Shown: piece by piece, positions 34,972 through 46,387 of the stretch
Position numbering within the stretch: position 1 is the first letter of the stretch
Layout of the letters: every line of letters begins with the position of its first letter
Source: Aphelenchoides besseyi
Taxonomy: Eukaryota; Nematoda; Chromadorea; Rhabditida; Aphelenchoididae
Reading direction: 5' to 3'
DNA: 64,000 nt
Assembly: GCA_024699855.1 (NCBI GenBank)
Contig: JAMPIQ010000002.1
Span: forward strand, 1,488,001 to 1,552,000
The notes under the pieces: model-generated
Told to the model about the DNA's origin: nothing
Databases searched by the model: none
The model's input: only the letters and a program-made list of their open reading frames with translations
Program-made: the position numbers and the translations under genes

Positions 34972-36885
34972 AAGACGAATTGTTTCTTCTTTGATCTCCG
35001 GAATAAATTTTGTCTTTTAATTTCGTCTTGTCAATTCGCGCCGGTTGATTGACAGTTTTTGGACAAACGCCGCGAATTTCAACATTTTTTGCGCAGTTTG
35101 AATTTTCGCGCCTCAAATCGTTTATCTTCGTCTCCACCAAAAATTACGGTTTTGAGGATGAGCACGCAGCGGAGGTCAAACGTAATAATCCGCGCTCGTC
35201 CATTAGCCGCAAGCGTTGGGAGATGCGCAATCAGGCGAACTTTGCCCGTGGGTCATCGAGTGAATTGATGCAGGTGGCTTCTGAATTTTTCGCATAATGA
35301 CCGGAAATTCGCTGCGTGTCGCCGATTTCCATCTGTTCGGAGTTTTGTGCGCTCGATTTCACGCAGCCAATAACATTTTGGCACGATTACCATTTTTTGC
35401 GCATCCCAACAGGTGGATTTGATCCGCTTCAGCGCCAATTGACTCGCCAAGCGTTTTTTTGGTGTCTTCGATCTCGACCGTAAGTTTTTTACACTGCGTA
35501 TTCAAACAAAAGACCGCGCCAGTCGCGTCTGTCAAAATATTACGTGGAACGCGGCGGATCGAAAGACGGTCGAGATTGCCGACAAAAAAAGGCGAAATCG
35601 AGAAGGCGATCAGATTAAGTTGCTCGAAACCAATTGGTCATAATCGACCGTCACGAAATGCAAATCAGGCGGTCACTCGCACGGGCTTTTTGGCATCGAG
35701 AATCCACGTTTTCTGATTTCCCGCTTTTTTGGGACCGTGAATTCGAATCGCCGTTTGCGTAAGATCGTCTGCATAAGGACGTCGAGATGCAGAGTTTACG
35801 AGCGCGCTTCTGCTCCACCGTAGGACTTGCGCGCTCGTAAAAGCGCGTCTGTTGATCGAACATAAAGATGATGAGAAAGTTTTGTTTTATGGCAAATTAA
35901 TCGACTCGTTTTGTTTAACGACTTTGCGCCCGTGGAAGGAGGTTCTTTTATTGGCACGAGTGTACGGATTTGGACTTGTAAGAACACTTCTTCGACAGCG
36001 GCCATGGGAATCGATCGACGTGTGCCGATTGTTGTCCTGTGGTAATTCGGGTGGGGGGATTGAATGAGGAAGAACAAAAATCGCTGTTTATTTCTCAGCT
36101 CAATTTACATACTTGAGGACATGATCGTGATGCAGATTAGCTCGTAGTCGTTCACGCTTCTTTCTCATTCCAATCGTGACTTCGAGTCCTTGTTTTACAA
36201 GACCAACACACGGTCTTTCCGACGAAAAGACATTTTCCGCCGTCGTCTTAAGTCAAAAAAAGAACAACAACGTGGTCCTTTTTGGCCTTTTTTGAGGGAG
36301 ACGGTAAAAATGTTCGCTTGAGATAAAATCAGGGAAAGTTGGCTGAAGGGTTGGGGTTGCTGTGCATTCGATCTTAATTGCCGTTTTTGCGTGTAATCGT
36401 CGTGATTTTGGGGGGGAGCTTAAGCCGATCAACACTCTTGAGTTTGTTTGCTGTCCGCACTTGTTGACCGTACTGGTCGATTTGGAGTGCGCATTTTTGC
36501 AACAATCGGTTTCGCTTCCCAACTCCCGCCCCAGCGGACAGCCGCGTTTTTCGGCCGTTGAGGCCAAGACGTCGTGCCAACTGGGCGACTTGATGGATGG
36601 GTTCGAAGAAACGGCCAATGGGCGGCCTGTCAGTTTTCATTCGCTTTCCGGACGTCACGGCCGGGCGGCTTGACAAATCGGCCGCAGTTCTCGAAAATCA
36701 ATTCGGCCTCGGGAGTTGTCTGTTATGCTCAGTTATTAATCAAACGAATGCGCATTCGGACTCATGAATCAATCAGCGTAACGATGTTTTGATTTATCAC
36801 CACTTTTCGTGATTTACCGCACTTTCCCACGCTTCAACGCTTCTCACGCCGCCAAGAATTATCATCGACGGTGATTTTTCAGGCG
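34972..36885. promoter_or_regulatory. CpG-rich upstream region of unc-62
   Basis: 1.9 kb without a supported gene, CG-rich with A/T runs, similar in texture to the region upstream of unc-70. It contains a perfect 13-base inverted repeat at 35795-35841. An acceptor TTTTTCAG ends at 36882, four bases before the unc-62 ATG, so an upstream non-coding exon or trans-splicing is likely. Confidence 0.45.
35795..35841. repeat. Perfect 13-base inverted repeat
   Basis: TTTACGAGCGCGC (35795-35807) and GCGCGCTCGTAAA (35829-35841) are exact complements separated by 21 bases, about 1 kb upstream of the unc-62 start. It could form a cruciform or an RNA hairpin, or be a paired protein-binding site. Confidence 0.8.
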
Positions 36886-39800
36886 ATGGACCCCAATGGT
36901 TGGCAGCAGTATCCGCCCATCGATTATTGGCAGTCCGCAGCGGCGGCGGCGTTCGCCGGAATGCCGCAATTCGGTGCCGCGCAGCAGCCTGTGGCGCCGT
37001 CGACTTTCGACCCCAACGGGCACTTGCCGATGAAAATGGAGAACATCAAAAATGAGGTGAGTTTTCTTTCGTACTCACACAAGTTTTACCGTAGACATCG
37101 CCGCGAGCTCATTGGTCGGCGTACGAACGGCGTGAGAGGGACGCACGCACTTCTTCGCCGCAGAGCGCAGACGTCGAGCGAATTTAAAATTGAAAGAATT
37201 CGAAAAAAAGTTGCGCGGGCGCCAAGGTGTCCCCATCAATCAGTGCGCACGGAAAGCGGCCACAAAGACGCAACAGCTGCTCCACGAAGATAAATTAGTT
37301 GAGAAAAAATCCGGAGGTCGCTTCGAAAACAACAAAAAAGACGACGACGTGGCCAAGTGAAAGACACACGAGATAAAAACGAAGACTTTCGGCGGAGAAC
37401 TTTTCGTACCGTTCGAGATCGTCGTCCGATAAGTCGGCGACAGCAGCGGTTTTTTTGGGAGGCGAAAATTTTTATCAGTTTCAACAAAAAAACATTTGGA
37501 GACGCACGAAAGTGTCAATCAGTTTGGAATGTTGCGAGCAAAAACGTAAAAATTTTTTGGAACTCCAGCGTCCGTTCTATCGATTCCTTCAATTGCGCGT
37601 CTTCTGGCGCTTCGAGTTACAAGGTCGTTTCTCCCCTTCTTCTCTCTCGTTGATTCGCTCTGCGCACGACCATGAAGTCGGGGGTCCCAAAGAGCGTTTT
37701 TTGCGCGTTTCCATCGACTCACCCGCTGTGATTGATCGACGCTGTCAACGATGATGAAGATGATAGCCGCGCGTTTATGATAGACGGCAGTTCAGTCGCG
37801 TTTTTCACCGGGCACGCGTCTTCATTAACTTTTCTTCATCATCCGTCTATCATTTTCATTTGAAACGACAGAAAATTTGTTTTGATTTCCGGCGCCGACA
37901 AATCGCCGTCTTTGATCGGTGGATTAGGTCGCAGATCCCGGCGACGTTTTTTCGCCGCGAACTCCCGCGTTCTGGGCCAACGAAGTGACCTTGTCGACCG
38001 AAATCGTTCGCACCGTTCGGATTAGTTCAGAGAACGCCAATCAACGTTCGTGCGTGCTCCGTAGGCTTCTTTCCACCGTTACTTTGTCCTTCCAATTTCA
38101 CTTGTTCCACCCAATGAGGTCGTGTGGATTAGTCGACTCATGAGCAAGCGGATGGTCGTAAGACCGCAAATCGAACCGTTTAACTGCGCTTTTTCTGCTT
38201 TCGACTTCTCGGACGTCAAACCGCGCAGTTTATGAGCGTCTCCAAAAACTTATCATCGTTTCTCTCATCGACCTTTTTGGCTCCCGAAGCCCACCGGTTC
38301 GATTTGCGTCGACGCGAAAGCTTCTTGAGAACATCGACATTTTCGCTTGAAACTCTCTTCTAACGTGATTCTGGTGTCTTCCGCATGAGCTCCAGAAACG
38401 AGCGCTCGTCCGCCGACCAACTCGAAAACGTCGCGGCACTTCGCGTCGAGTGGCCACAAAAATTGAGATTGAAAATTCAGAATCCACGGACCCAAATGTC
38501 GCAAAATCGACGGGTAAATTTGGGGGGCGATTTTTCGGCTCAAATTTCGCAAATTGGCCGTCGAGTCAATTTGCTAATCGGCACTTTGCGAGATTGAGCC
38601 GAAGAGTCGAATTGCCGTTTAACTTCTTGTCGTTTTTCAGTACGCTGCCGACACGTACGGCGGCCAAACGTCCGAGATTTCCACGCTCTACGCCGCCGGT
38701 GCCGCGTCGATTGGCGGCGGTGAGTCGGCGGTTACATCGGCGGCCGACTTCTTCGGCAGCTCTCTTCCGACTACCGAAGCCTATGGCGAACTGTCGGCCG
38801 GACCGTCGAGTTTGTTGGCGGGACTTGGAAACGAAGAGCAACTGAAATCACAACAAGAAGCCATCAGATCGTGAGTTTAAAGTTTTTTGCCTACCTTCTA
38901 TTCGCTTTGCAGACATCCACTCTACCCGTTTCTGATCGTGATATTCGAACGATGCGAGTTGGCCACTTCGACGCCTCGTGATGCATCCAAAGAGCCCGGA
39001 GCAGTGCCGGAGAAGGCGTCCGATCAGTTCAAAGACGATTTGTTGGCTTTCAAGAAGACGATCGCCGATCAGAACTCGCGATACTACGCCGCCGATCCCG
39101 AGTTGGACAAATTCGTAAGTTGCCATTTCCGTTTCCTTTCATTTGCTCCGTTTCAGATGTTGAGCGCCATTCAAGTTCTTCGTTTGCATTTGTTGGAGTT
39201 AGAGAAAGTGAGTTTGAAACCGGAAAAAACGTCGTAAATCAAAATTTACCGCGCGGATACGAGTTTCCGCTTCTCTTTGGTGTTGGCGGCAGCAATTAAA
39301 CGCTCGTTTAAGGTTCACGATCTGTGCGATCAGTTCTGCAACCGTTACGTCAACACACTCAAGGACCAAATGCCCATGGACCTCATGGATGCGGAAAGAG
39401 CGGCTAGTGGTGGCGGTGGTCCTTCGTCGTCTGGACTCTCTACCAATTCGCCCTACGCTCCTTCACAACAACAACAACAACTCCAACCACCGGCCTACGA
39501 GCCGCAATCCGTTCCGCTACCTGAAAGCCATCATCACCATCAATCTGCCGACGTAAGTACTCGGGGGCATTCGACGATTGAGAGGGTTAGTCGTGTTTAC
39601 GGTCGAAAAAAAAGAACAACTTAATTGTTACGATCATAAACGCAGATTTGCATTTGAAAGACCAAAAGCCGCTCTTTGACTGATGACCCTGAAGACCCAA
39701 GAGACTTATTTTCAGATTTCACAGCCCGCGGGCACAAGTTACGATCTTTCCGGCCAGTCGGCAACACCGCCGAACTTCCACATGGCAACCCATCAGCCGC

Positions 39801-42800
39801 CCTCATCCGGCGGTTCTTTGGAATCCCCGCGCAACGACTCGACGTCTCGCAACGGTTCCACACCTCAGAATCCGACACCCGGAGCGCAACAACAATCCGC
39901 GAATCATCAGGACACGATTTCAGACGCAGGTTTGTGATTCTCAGCTTTCAATGCACTTTTTTGTTGTTGTGATGAAAAGTTCCCGACCAATTTTTCTTGA
40001 AATTCGCATTGTCGGGAACGTTTCGTTGTGTTCGTGTGGGCCACCGCACTTTCTTCTCAACTGAAAGTGCGCTAAGTGGCCAATTTCCAATTAGCCGATT
40101 GGTTCGCTCGAATGAACTCGGCTGTCAAATTCACGCTTTCGAAAAGGCTTTTCTTTAACACGATTGCAGTGCTGACTAACTTCTCGTATTTCACGGAGAT
40201 GATCGACGAATCTGATGAGCAGATCGGCCGTTCGAAACGCCGCCGTCAACCCCCAATCTCCAGACGCCCGATTCAATTCGACTTGGACGAAGAGGACGAG
40301 GACGAAGAGGATGGAAGTTCGCAGCAATCGGCGGCCAAGAAACGCGGATGTTTTCCGAAGAATGCGACTAACAAACTCAAGCATTGGTTGTTTCAGAATT
40401 TGACGGTGTGTTTGCACGCTAACTCTCGCTGCATGCTGTTCACTAACACTCTTTTCCGCTTCTTGCACTTCTTTTCTCTCTTCACTTCAATCGAACTGTT
40501 TAGGCGATGCCGACTCGATTGGCGATTCGTTGAACGACGACGGTCGTGAGTCCGTGGGTTCGGAGCACGGCGAAAGCGGCTCGACAATCGGAGGCATGAA
40601 TTCGAGTGGCGAACAACGACAGAACGGTCGTCGACGTGTTCCGAAAGTTTTCTCCAAAGAAGCAATAAACAAATTTCGCACGTGGCTTTTTGCCAATCTT
40701 ACGGTTAGTTGGCGCGCCTCCCCGAACAGCATGCAGCTAACGAAATCGATTGCCATCTTAATTTCATCGATTTTAGCATCCCTATCCGTCCGAAGAACAA
40801 AAGAAACAGCTCGCCCATGAGACCGGTCTCACGATTCTGCAAGTTAATAACTGGTAAGCTCATTTCTTATTCCGAAACCGCGAGCCCATTCATCATTTCA
40901 ACCATACGGTCATCCATCAAACGCGAAGGTCAATCGGCCGCGTACTGTAAAGCGAAGCACAGCTGTTAGTCTTTTAGCACCTGTTCGACTCTGCGCAATT
41001 AAACTCCGAAAAAATTTGCAACTTTGCGCACCACATTCCGATGCGTTTTGTTTGGCTCGTAAATCAACGGGCACACGACTTCAATGTCATACAAGTAGTT
41101 GGTCGGCCCCACTTCGGGAGGTCTTCCATCAAACTTAACAAAAACTATCCATGTCGTCTATTCAAATAATACACGCTCAACTTCCAAACCATTCTTTTAT
41201 CTCAAAAATCAATCATCTTCTGTTTCGATACAAAACACAATAAAAGCACTTCAAACAACTGTCAAACCTATTCATCAACAATTCGGCTTGCTTTCAACTT
41301 AGCATTACATCTCTTCACTCTTCCAATTCTCATTCAAAACCAATAGCAATGTCTTTCAAGCACGAGCTAATTTGCTAACAATCAAATCAAAACCTTTTCA
41401 TCAGCTCGTATTCTAATCTTCTTCCTACGGAATCGAATGTTAAAATCGATAGCACAAATCTAATGGTTATTGACAGCATCAAAACAGCGGCTTTTGATTC
41501 TTTCAATTCCGACAACATTTCGTTTTAACCAAGCAAAAACAACGTTCAGAATAAAGTGCTAATTTTCAATCACATTTGCTAACGAACGGCAATCAAAACT
41601 GATTAAACCAACTAAGACCAATCTCTTTTTGTTTCATTCTCTACGAAAAATTCTAATAGACACGTTCATCCAACCTCAACGTATCAACTAACCAATCCCG
41701 TTCTTTCATCATCTTTGTTCTTTCTTACATCTAAACTGACGCTTACAGGAATTCAAAACCATTGACTTCGAAATCATTTTCATTGTTCAATGCAATCCTT
41801 TCATCAATCAAAGCAGCATTAATTTCCACCTTACCAAACTTCCAGCGCTTTAGGTCGAATCTTCCAAATTCAACATTTATTTTTAACAATTAAAATAGCT
41901 TACATTGCTCAACTTTTCAATTGATCGCATTTAACAACAATTCTGAGCAAAAAGCTTTAGTCTTTGTGGTTGTCGACTTCCAACACCACCTAATCAACGA
42001 TTATGACAACCGTATCCTGACAATCTTGCAAAACTGATTGCCATTTGGAAGTCAAAGTCTAGTCTTAGCTCGCAGCAACTTTTAAGCATCCAATCACATT
42101 CCTAACGTTAATCACAACCGCTTTTTGTCTACCAAACACACTCAAAACAACTGGACAACAAATGTTAACGTTTATTGTCATTAAGCGTTTATAACGAACC
42201 AATTCCTTTTCATCAGCTTGCATCAAATCCCAGCTGTAATCATCATTTCGCAAAAGAACCGAAACAACGACTTCCACTTTTTGATTTCGTAAACATTTCA
42301 TTTCGACCATCCGAACACCAAATTAGCATAAGAGAAGAAGGAAGAGTTGCTTATTTGAAAATAATTGTGCACAATTCGATCGCACAGACAAACAAACAGA
42401 CAGACGGTTCGAACAATCCGTCCAGCAAGTCACTCAGCGAGCATCAACAGTCGTTTCTTAAGACGTTCGAAAACTCCCTTGTTTCATCGTTTCCATTCTT
42501 AACCAAACATTCTTGTCGTCTAAGCTCTGCTTATCGACAACTTAACTCGTCGCTAAACATCTCTCAACATCTTGCTATCTCATCAACGACCACTACAAAC
42601 CACGTACATCTCCCTTATCTCGTTGTTTCTACAGGGTGGGCAAAAATGAACGACCTTGACGAAATCTCGTTTATCTTCGATTTTTTGAACAAACCATATA
42701 TTTTCGGGATCCTTACAATCCCCAAATTCAGATGAGCTCAAAATTAAAATTTTGAGATTTTCGATTTTTTGACCTAAGGGTCCACCTTTGCTTGTGAACC

Positions 42801-45504
42801 ACCGAGTTGGAAAAAAACTTGATTAACAAAAAAATCAACAATTTAACGAACTTCGACTTGACCACCTTCTCTGTCGATGCAGATATGCAATCGTCGAGAA
42901 AAGTTTGCGGCGATTCGCCTCGCATTGTTCGATTTTGTCGGATTTCGCGTAATCGTATTCGGTTTCGATGAAGATCCCTACACAAAAAGCTTTCTCTTGA
43001 TTGGAGTAACCCATTTTCAAACAGAATAACGAAGAAATGAAGCAAAAAGACGAAAAACGTCGTAATTTTGACCGCTTTTCCAACTCAGTGGTTTACAAGC
43101 AAAGGGGGGACCCTTAGGTCAAAACATCCAAATTTTCGAAATTCCAAATTTGGTATCATCAGAATTTGGGGACTATGAGGATTCAGAAAATATATAATTT
43201 GTTCGGAAAAAATCAAAAATAAGAACGTTATTCGAGATCTCGACAAGATCATTCATTTTTGCCTACCCTCTAGAAACAACGATTTGAATCATTTCCGAAT
43301 CACTTAAAACGACAACAACACTAACGTTTATTGTTATTAAACGTTTGCAACAACCAATCCCCTTTCTTGAGCTCGCATCAAACTTCTCCAACCTTCATTT
43401 CCCCAAGTTTCGTGACCAAATCGATAGAACAACTTCCAAACTTCATTTTAATGTCATTTTAACACATTAAATTGCTCTATTTTCAGGTTTATAAACGCTA
43501 GAAGAAGGATAGTTCAACCGATGATAGGTACGTCGACGAAAATCCTTTTTTCGTTATTAACGTTTTATTTTAATGTATTTGATATGATTTTCATGGAAAT
43601 TAAGTAGAATCGTGTAAAGTGAAACCTTAAAAACACCTTAAAAGAGAATTTCATGGGGGTTTAGTAGATAATGTAAGGTGGGAACATAGAAATTTGCATT
43701 GAGATCGAGTAGAATCATGCAAAGTGAGAACGTAGAAAAACTCTCAAACGAGACCTTCGTGATCGGGCATCTCAACGGTTTTTCGAAGGGAAGTCGGAGA
43801 TCATTATAAGGACGTTTCAACTTCGCTCATCGTCATCGTGACTGCTTTTGACGTGAAGTTTTCGTGGGTTTTGTCGAAGACCGCAACCAAAACATCTAAA
43901 TTTCATAACAGTCAAATCGTTCGGCAGATTTTCTTACCATTCCTACACTTACGCACGGCACATACTTCATTATCACACGCCGCAATGAACGTAGTCTTTT
44001 TGACGACTTCGCAGAGTCGAAAAGGATGTTCGTTGATTCGACCTCATTCTTCGCGTTCTTTTTCTTGTTCGTTAGCTCAAGAAGCTGACAACATGCAGAC
44101 GAAGTAATCTACAAATGACAAACAAAAACAGTGAAATTTAAACCTCAAAAACTGACCGTTAAGGTGTAGTTTGTTTTTGTGCGATCAAAACGAATTCCGC
44201 CGATACCGACAACTGCAATGGCATTCATTGCAGCGATCTTACTAATCAGATCGGTGAGCACAGTGTCCGCCTTGAGCAGAAACTCGATTTCCGAATCCTC
44301 TTCCATTCCATTTGCGTCAAGACACTGACTAAACGACTCTAGACTCTCAAATTTTCTCAATTTCAAAACTATTTAACTTACCGAATTCCGTAATACTCGG
44401 TTCCTCACTTTCCCGAAGCAATGGACTTTGAATGGGTTCGATGTCGTCGTCCAAATTAGTCGGCTTAACGGAAGGCGGTGGAGAGAGAATGTCGAATTCG
44501 GTGAGCATCGCACCTTCAACTTCTTCGACGATTGCACTCGTTGTTTGATTGTTGCGAACGACTGGTTCTAGACGAAAAAGATGTTTATTTCGTTATTAGA
44601 ACCAAAAACTTGCCTTGAATTGCGCTTAAACAAAGTTCCAGTTTGGTGTCGAATTCTGTTTGTTCGTTGATTAGCGATAAAAGTCGATGGTCGATGAATT
44701 TACATGCCGCACCATGTTTCTTGCATCCAATATACGCTCCACGATTTGCGCGTGGTCGGTCCACAAGTACGCATTGCGGCGAGTGTTCACATTCATTTAT
44801 GCAACTGTTCTTTCCTAGTCGACAAGGACAAGTTTCTCGCGTGATGTTCGAAGAGAAGGTTTCCATGCAAAGGTGTCCAGGTTCCGAGCACTCAAAAACA
44901 CAACACGCGTGAGATACAGTCAAAATGTCCAAAGGATCGGTGTTTATTCGGTTAACTTTTAAGTTCTTTTTTAATATTAAGCTGTACGATTCTTTTTACA
45001 CGTGTATTCCTTGTCTTTCAATAATTTTTAATATAGTCTTTCCATGTTTCGTGATTGGAGACGAAAACAACGTTTTTCGATTTCAGATTCAAGTAATCGA
45101 GCCGGACATCAGGCGCCATGCAACGTGTTCAAGAATCGCCGACGTAAGAACTCCGAAAACTCGCCCTCTCCGGGCACTATGACCTCCGAATCGAGCACAA
45201 CAGCAAATGCGGCCGCTTTAACTTATTCGCCTGATAACATGATGGCCATGGCCGCAAGTGCCGCCACCATCTCTCAACAATATCCGACAGCTGCTGCGGC
45301 CGCGTTCATCCCGCCATCTTACGCCTTTCCAACACCGTGAGTTTTGTCAGTTGCTCGGTTTCATGAGTTTGTGTTTCGAATTGGGCCATCAATCTAATTT
45401 TCAGGGGTTTCGCAACGTCGCAAATGTTCGGTGTGATTCCCGGCTACTCGGCTCCCGGAATGACATCCGACTGGATGGGCAGCTTCGGCTCGATGGACAA
45501 TTAA
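36886..45504 (+). CDS. unc-62: TALE homeobox protein UNC-62 (Meis/Prep/Homothorax orthologue)
   Basis: Homeodomain transcription cofactor that partners PBX (CEH-20) and Hox proteins. Exons: 36886-37056, 38641-38870, 38913-39114, 39157-39207, 39313-39552, 39716-39929, then either 7a 40170-40405 or 7b 40504-40703, 40777-40853, 43487-43527, 45087-45336, 45405-45504. Phases close for both forms (about 603 or 591 residues). Start MDPNGWQQYPPIDYW. The MEIS/PKNOX N-terminal domain is HPLYPFLIVIFERCELATST and MLSAIQVLRLHLLELEK, then VHDLCDQFCNRYVNTLK. The homeodomain ends HPYPSEEQKKQLAHETG, LTILQVNNW, FINARRRIVQPMI. The C-terminal tail is Ala/Pro/Ser-rich, ending SDWMGSFGSMDN. Introns of 1.58, 2.6 and 1.56 kb carry likely regulatory DNA, a transposon remnant and a nested gene. 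Confidence 0.95.
40170..40405 (+). other. unc-62: unc-62 alternative exon 7a (first part of homeodomain)
   Basis: Encodes an acidic linker (FDLDEEDEDEEDGSSQQ) and the homeodomain start KKRGCFPKNATNKLKHWLF up to QNLT, then GT at 40406. It enters in the same phase as 7b and exits in phase 0, so it can substitute for 7b. The sequence is close to vertebrate Meis. The exact acceptor (GATTGCAG at 40162-40169) is inferred. Confidence 0.75.
40504..40703 (+). other. unc-62: unc-62 alternative exon 7b (first part of homeodomain)
   Basis: Encodes GDADSIGDSLNDDGRESVGS, a Ser/Gly linker, and a different homeodomain start RRRVPKVFSKEAINKFRTWLF up to ANLT, then GT at 40704. Same entry phase (1) and exit phase (0) as 7a. 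Including both exons would give two half homeodomains, so mutually exclusive use is expected, as described for C. elegans unc-62 exons 7a/7b (established knowledge). Confidence 0.8.
42164..42232 (+). repeat. Diverged direct repeat, copy 1 (unc-62 intron)
   Basis: TTAACGTTTATTGTCATTAA at the left is matched by CTAACGTTTATTGTTATTAA at 43320 onward, and the similarity continues through CCAATTCC/CCAATCCC and GCATCAAA. Copies are about 1.15 kb apart and flank the transposon remnant. Confidence 0.6.
42632..43270. mobile_element. Decayed Tc1/mariner-superfamily element with long terminal inverted repeats
   Basis: Left end CAGGGTGGGCAAAAATGAAC and right end GTTCATTTTTGCCTACCCTC-type complement form imperfect inverted repeats extending about 190 bases inward (CTAAGGGTCCACC...CCTTTGCTTGTGAACC against the right arm). 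A TA dinucleotide flanks both sides (42630-42631 and 43271-43272), the target-site signature of this superfamily. The central minus-strand part (about 42830-43083) has a broken frame with GYSNQEKAFCVGIFIETE, resembling the N-terminal helix-turn-helix (DUF4817-like) found in such transposases; no catalytic domain remains. It sits inside the 2.6-kb intron of unc-62 that splits the homeodomain. Confidence 0.75.
43320..43384 (+). repeat. Diverged direct repeat, copy 2 (unc-62 intron)
   Basis: Partner of 42164-42232. It lies about 50 bases right of the transposon remnant. Confidence 0.6.
43590..43755 (+). repeat. Three degenerate tandem units (unc-62 intron)
   Basis: Units share CATGG or CATTG, TAGTAGA or AAGTAGAATC or GAGTAGAATC, then GTAAAGTGA / GTAAGGTGG / GCAAAGTGA and AAC.TAGAAA. 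Unit length is about 45-62 bases with indels. Not coding. Confidence 0.5.
43833..44932 (-). CDS. Nested Cys-rich orphan gene inside unc-62 intron
   Basis: Five exons on the strand opposite to unc-62, wholly inside its 43528-45086 intron: 44614-44932 (start uncertain), 44382-44567, 44157-44338, 43953-44108, 43833-43895; phases close and end in TGA. The first exon has a dense cysteine cluster: HACCVFECSEPGHLC, TCPCRLGKNSCINECEHSPQC and YIGCKKHGAACKF, suggestive of a zinc-binding CXC/pre-SET-like knuckle, though I cannot assign a family. An acidic Pro/Ser middle and a helical segment (FLLKADTVLTDLISKIAAMN) follow. A safe ATG is at 44866; the frame stays open upstream to about 44990, so the true start is unsettled. 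The first intron appears to use a GC donor (CAAG|GCAAGT). Confidence 0.6.
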
Positions 45505-46387
45505 AAACGTTTAATTCGCTTTCTAATGAGATTTTTTGTGTCGTGCAAAATAAATTCTTGAAATTTGTCAGCAATAAACGACCTTTCAAATGGGCAATTA
45601 ACCCAAAGAGCTCTTCCGCAAAACGACCATCAAATCCACGTAATTGGAAGAGGTCGTTAATTGACAACAACAATGATTGAGGGGCTTTCAAACTTTTTTC
45701 CCGTGCTTCTGAATTTAATCTTCGATTCGTCCGCAAGTCAAAATCGATCAATCGAAAGAACAAACAAAACGAAAATCAAGGAACGAATACTTGGACGAAC
45801 GAGTCTCGCATACCTACGACCTTCTTGCCACTGTAAACTCCTATTGTAATCGGAGTGGGTGGTCGAATTATCGTCGATGCCTTGCAACCCTCGGAGATCA
45901 CTTCGAACTATCGGATACAGTCGACGGCGCACTCTCTTTCCTCACTCGTCAAGATCGATTGTTGATTCTCGAACGGACTGATCGAAAAAGTGAAACAAAC
46001 GATCGGATTCAGCACGAACGAAGAGCTGAAGCGAAATTGCGCTTTGAATTCCCTCCAGTCGCCTGAGCTTTCGAACAACACGTGACTCGCAGAGACAATC
46101 GGCACTTAGGGCGTCAAGCCACGCCGTCGCCGAGTTCGTTGGCGTTTCGTATTTTCGATGGCGCCCAAAAAGTTTCGATTTATTTTTGTTTTTAATTGCC
46201 GAAGCTAATTGGCAGAATTCTGGCGACATTTCGAGTCGAAATTTCCCCCCAATTTTGCGGTCGACTGCCGGGAAGCTTCTAGTTTCGATTGACAACTTTC
46301 GAGCTCCAAAATCGCTGTTCAGAGTTCGCTCTCGACTTCGATTTTGTTCGAAATCCATCGGTTAAATCGCTTGTTTTCAGTTTGCAA
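45505..46387. other. Intergenic between unc-62 and the macro/FLYWCH gene
   Basis: Holds the unc-62 3' UTR (AATAAA near 45550) and upstream DNA of the next gene. An acceptor TTTTCAG ends at 46380, seven bases before the next ATG. No supported exon. Confidence 0.45.

Noticed and set aside
42835..43083. Minus-strand frame GYSNQEKAF... as an active gene
   Set aside because: It is inside the inverted-repeat element, changes frame and lacks a transposase catalytic domain, so it is a remnant.
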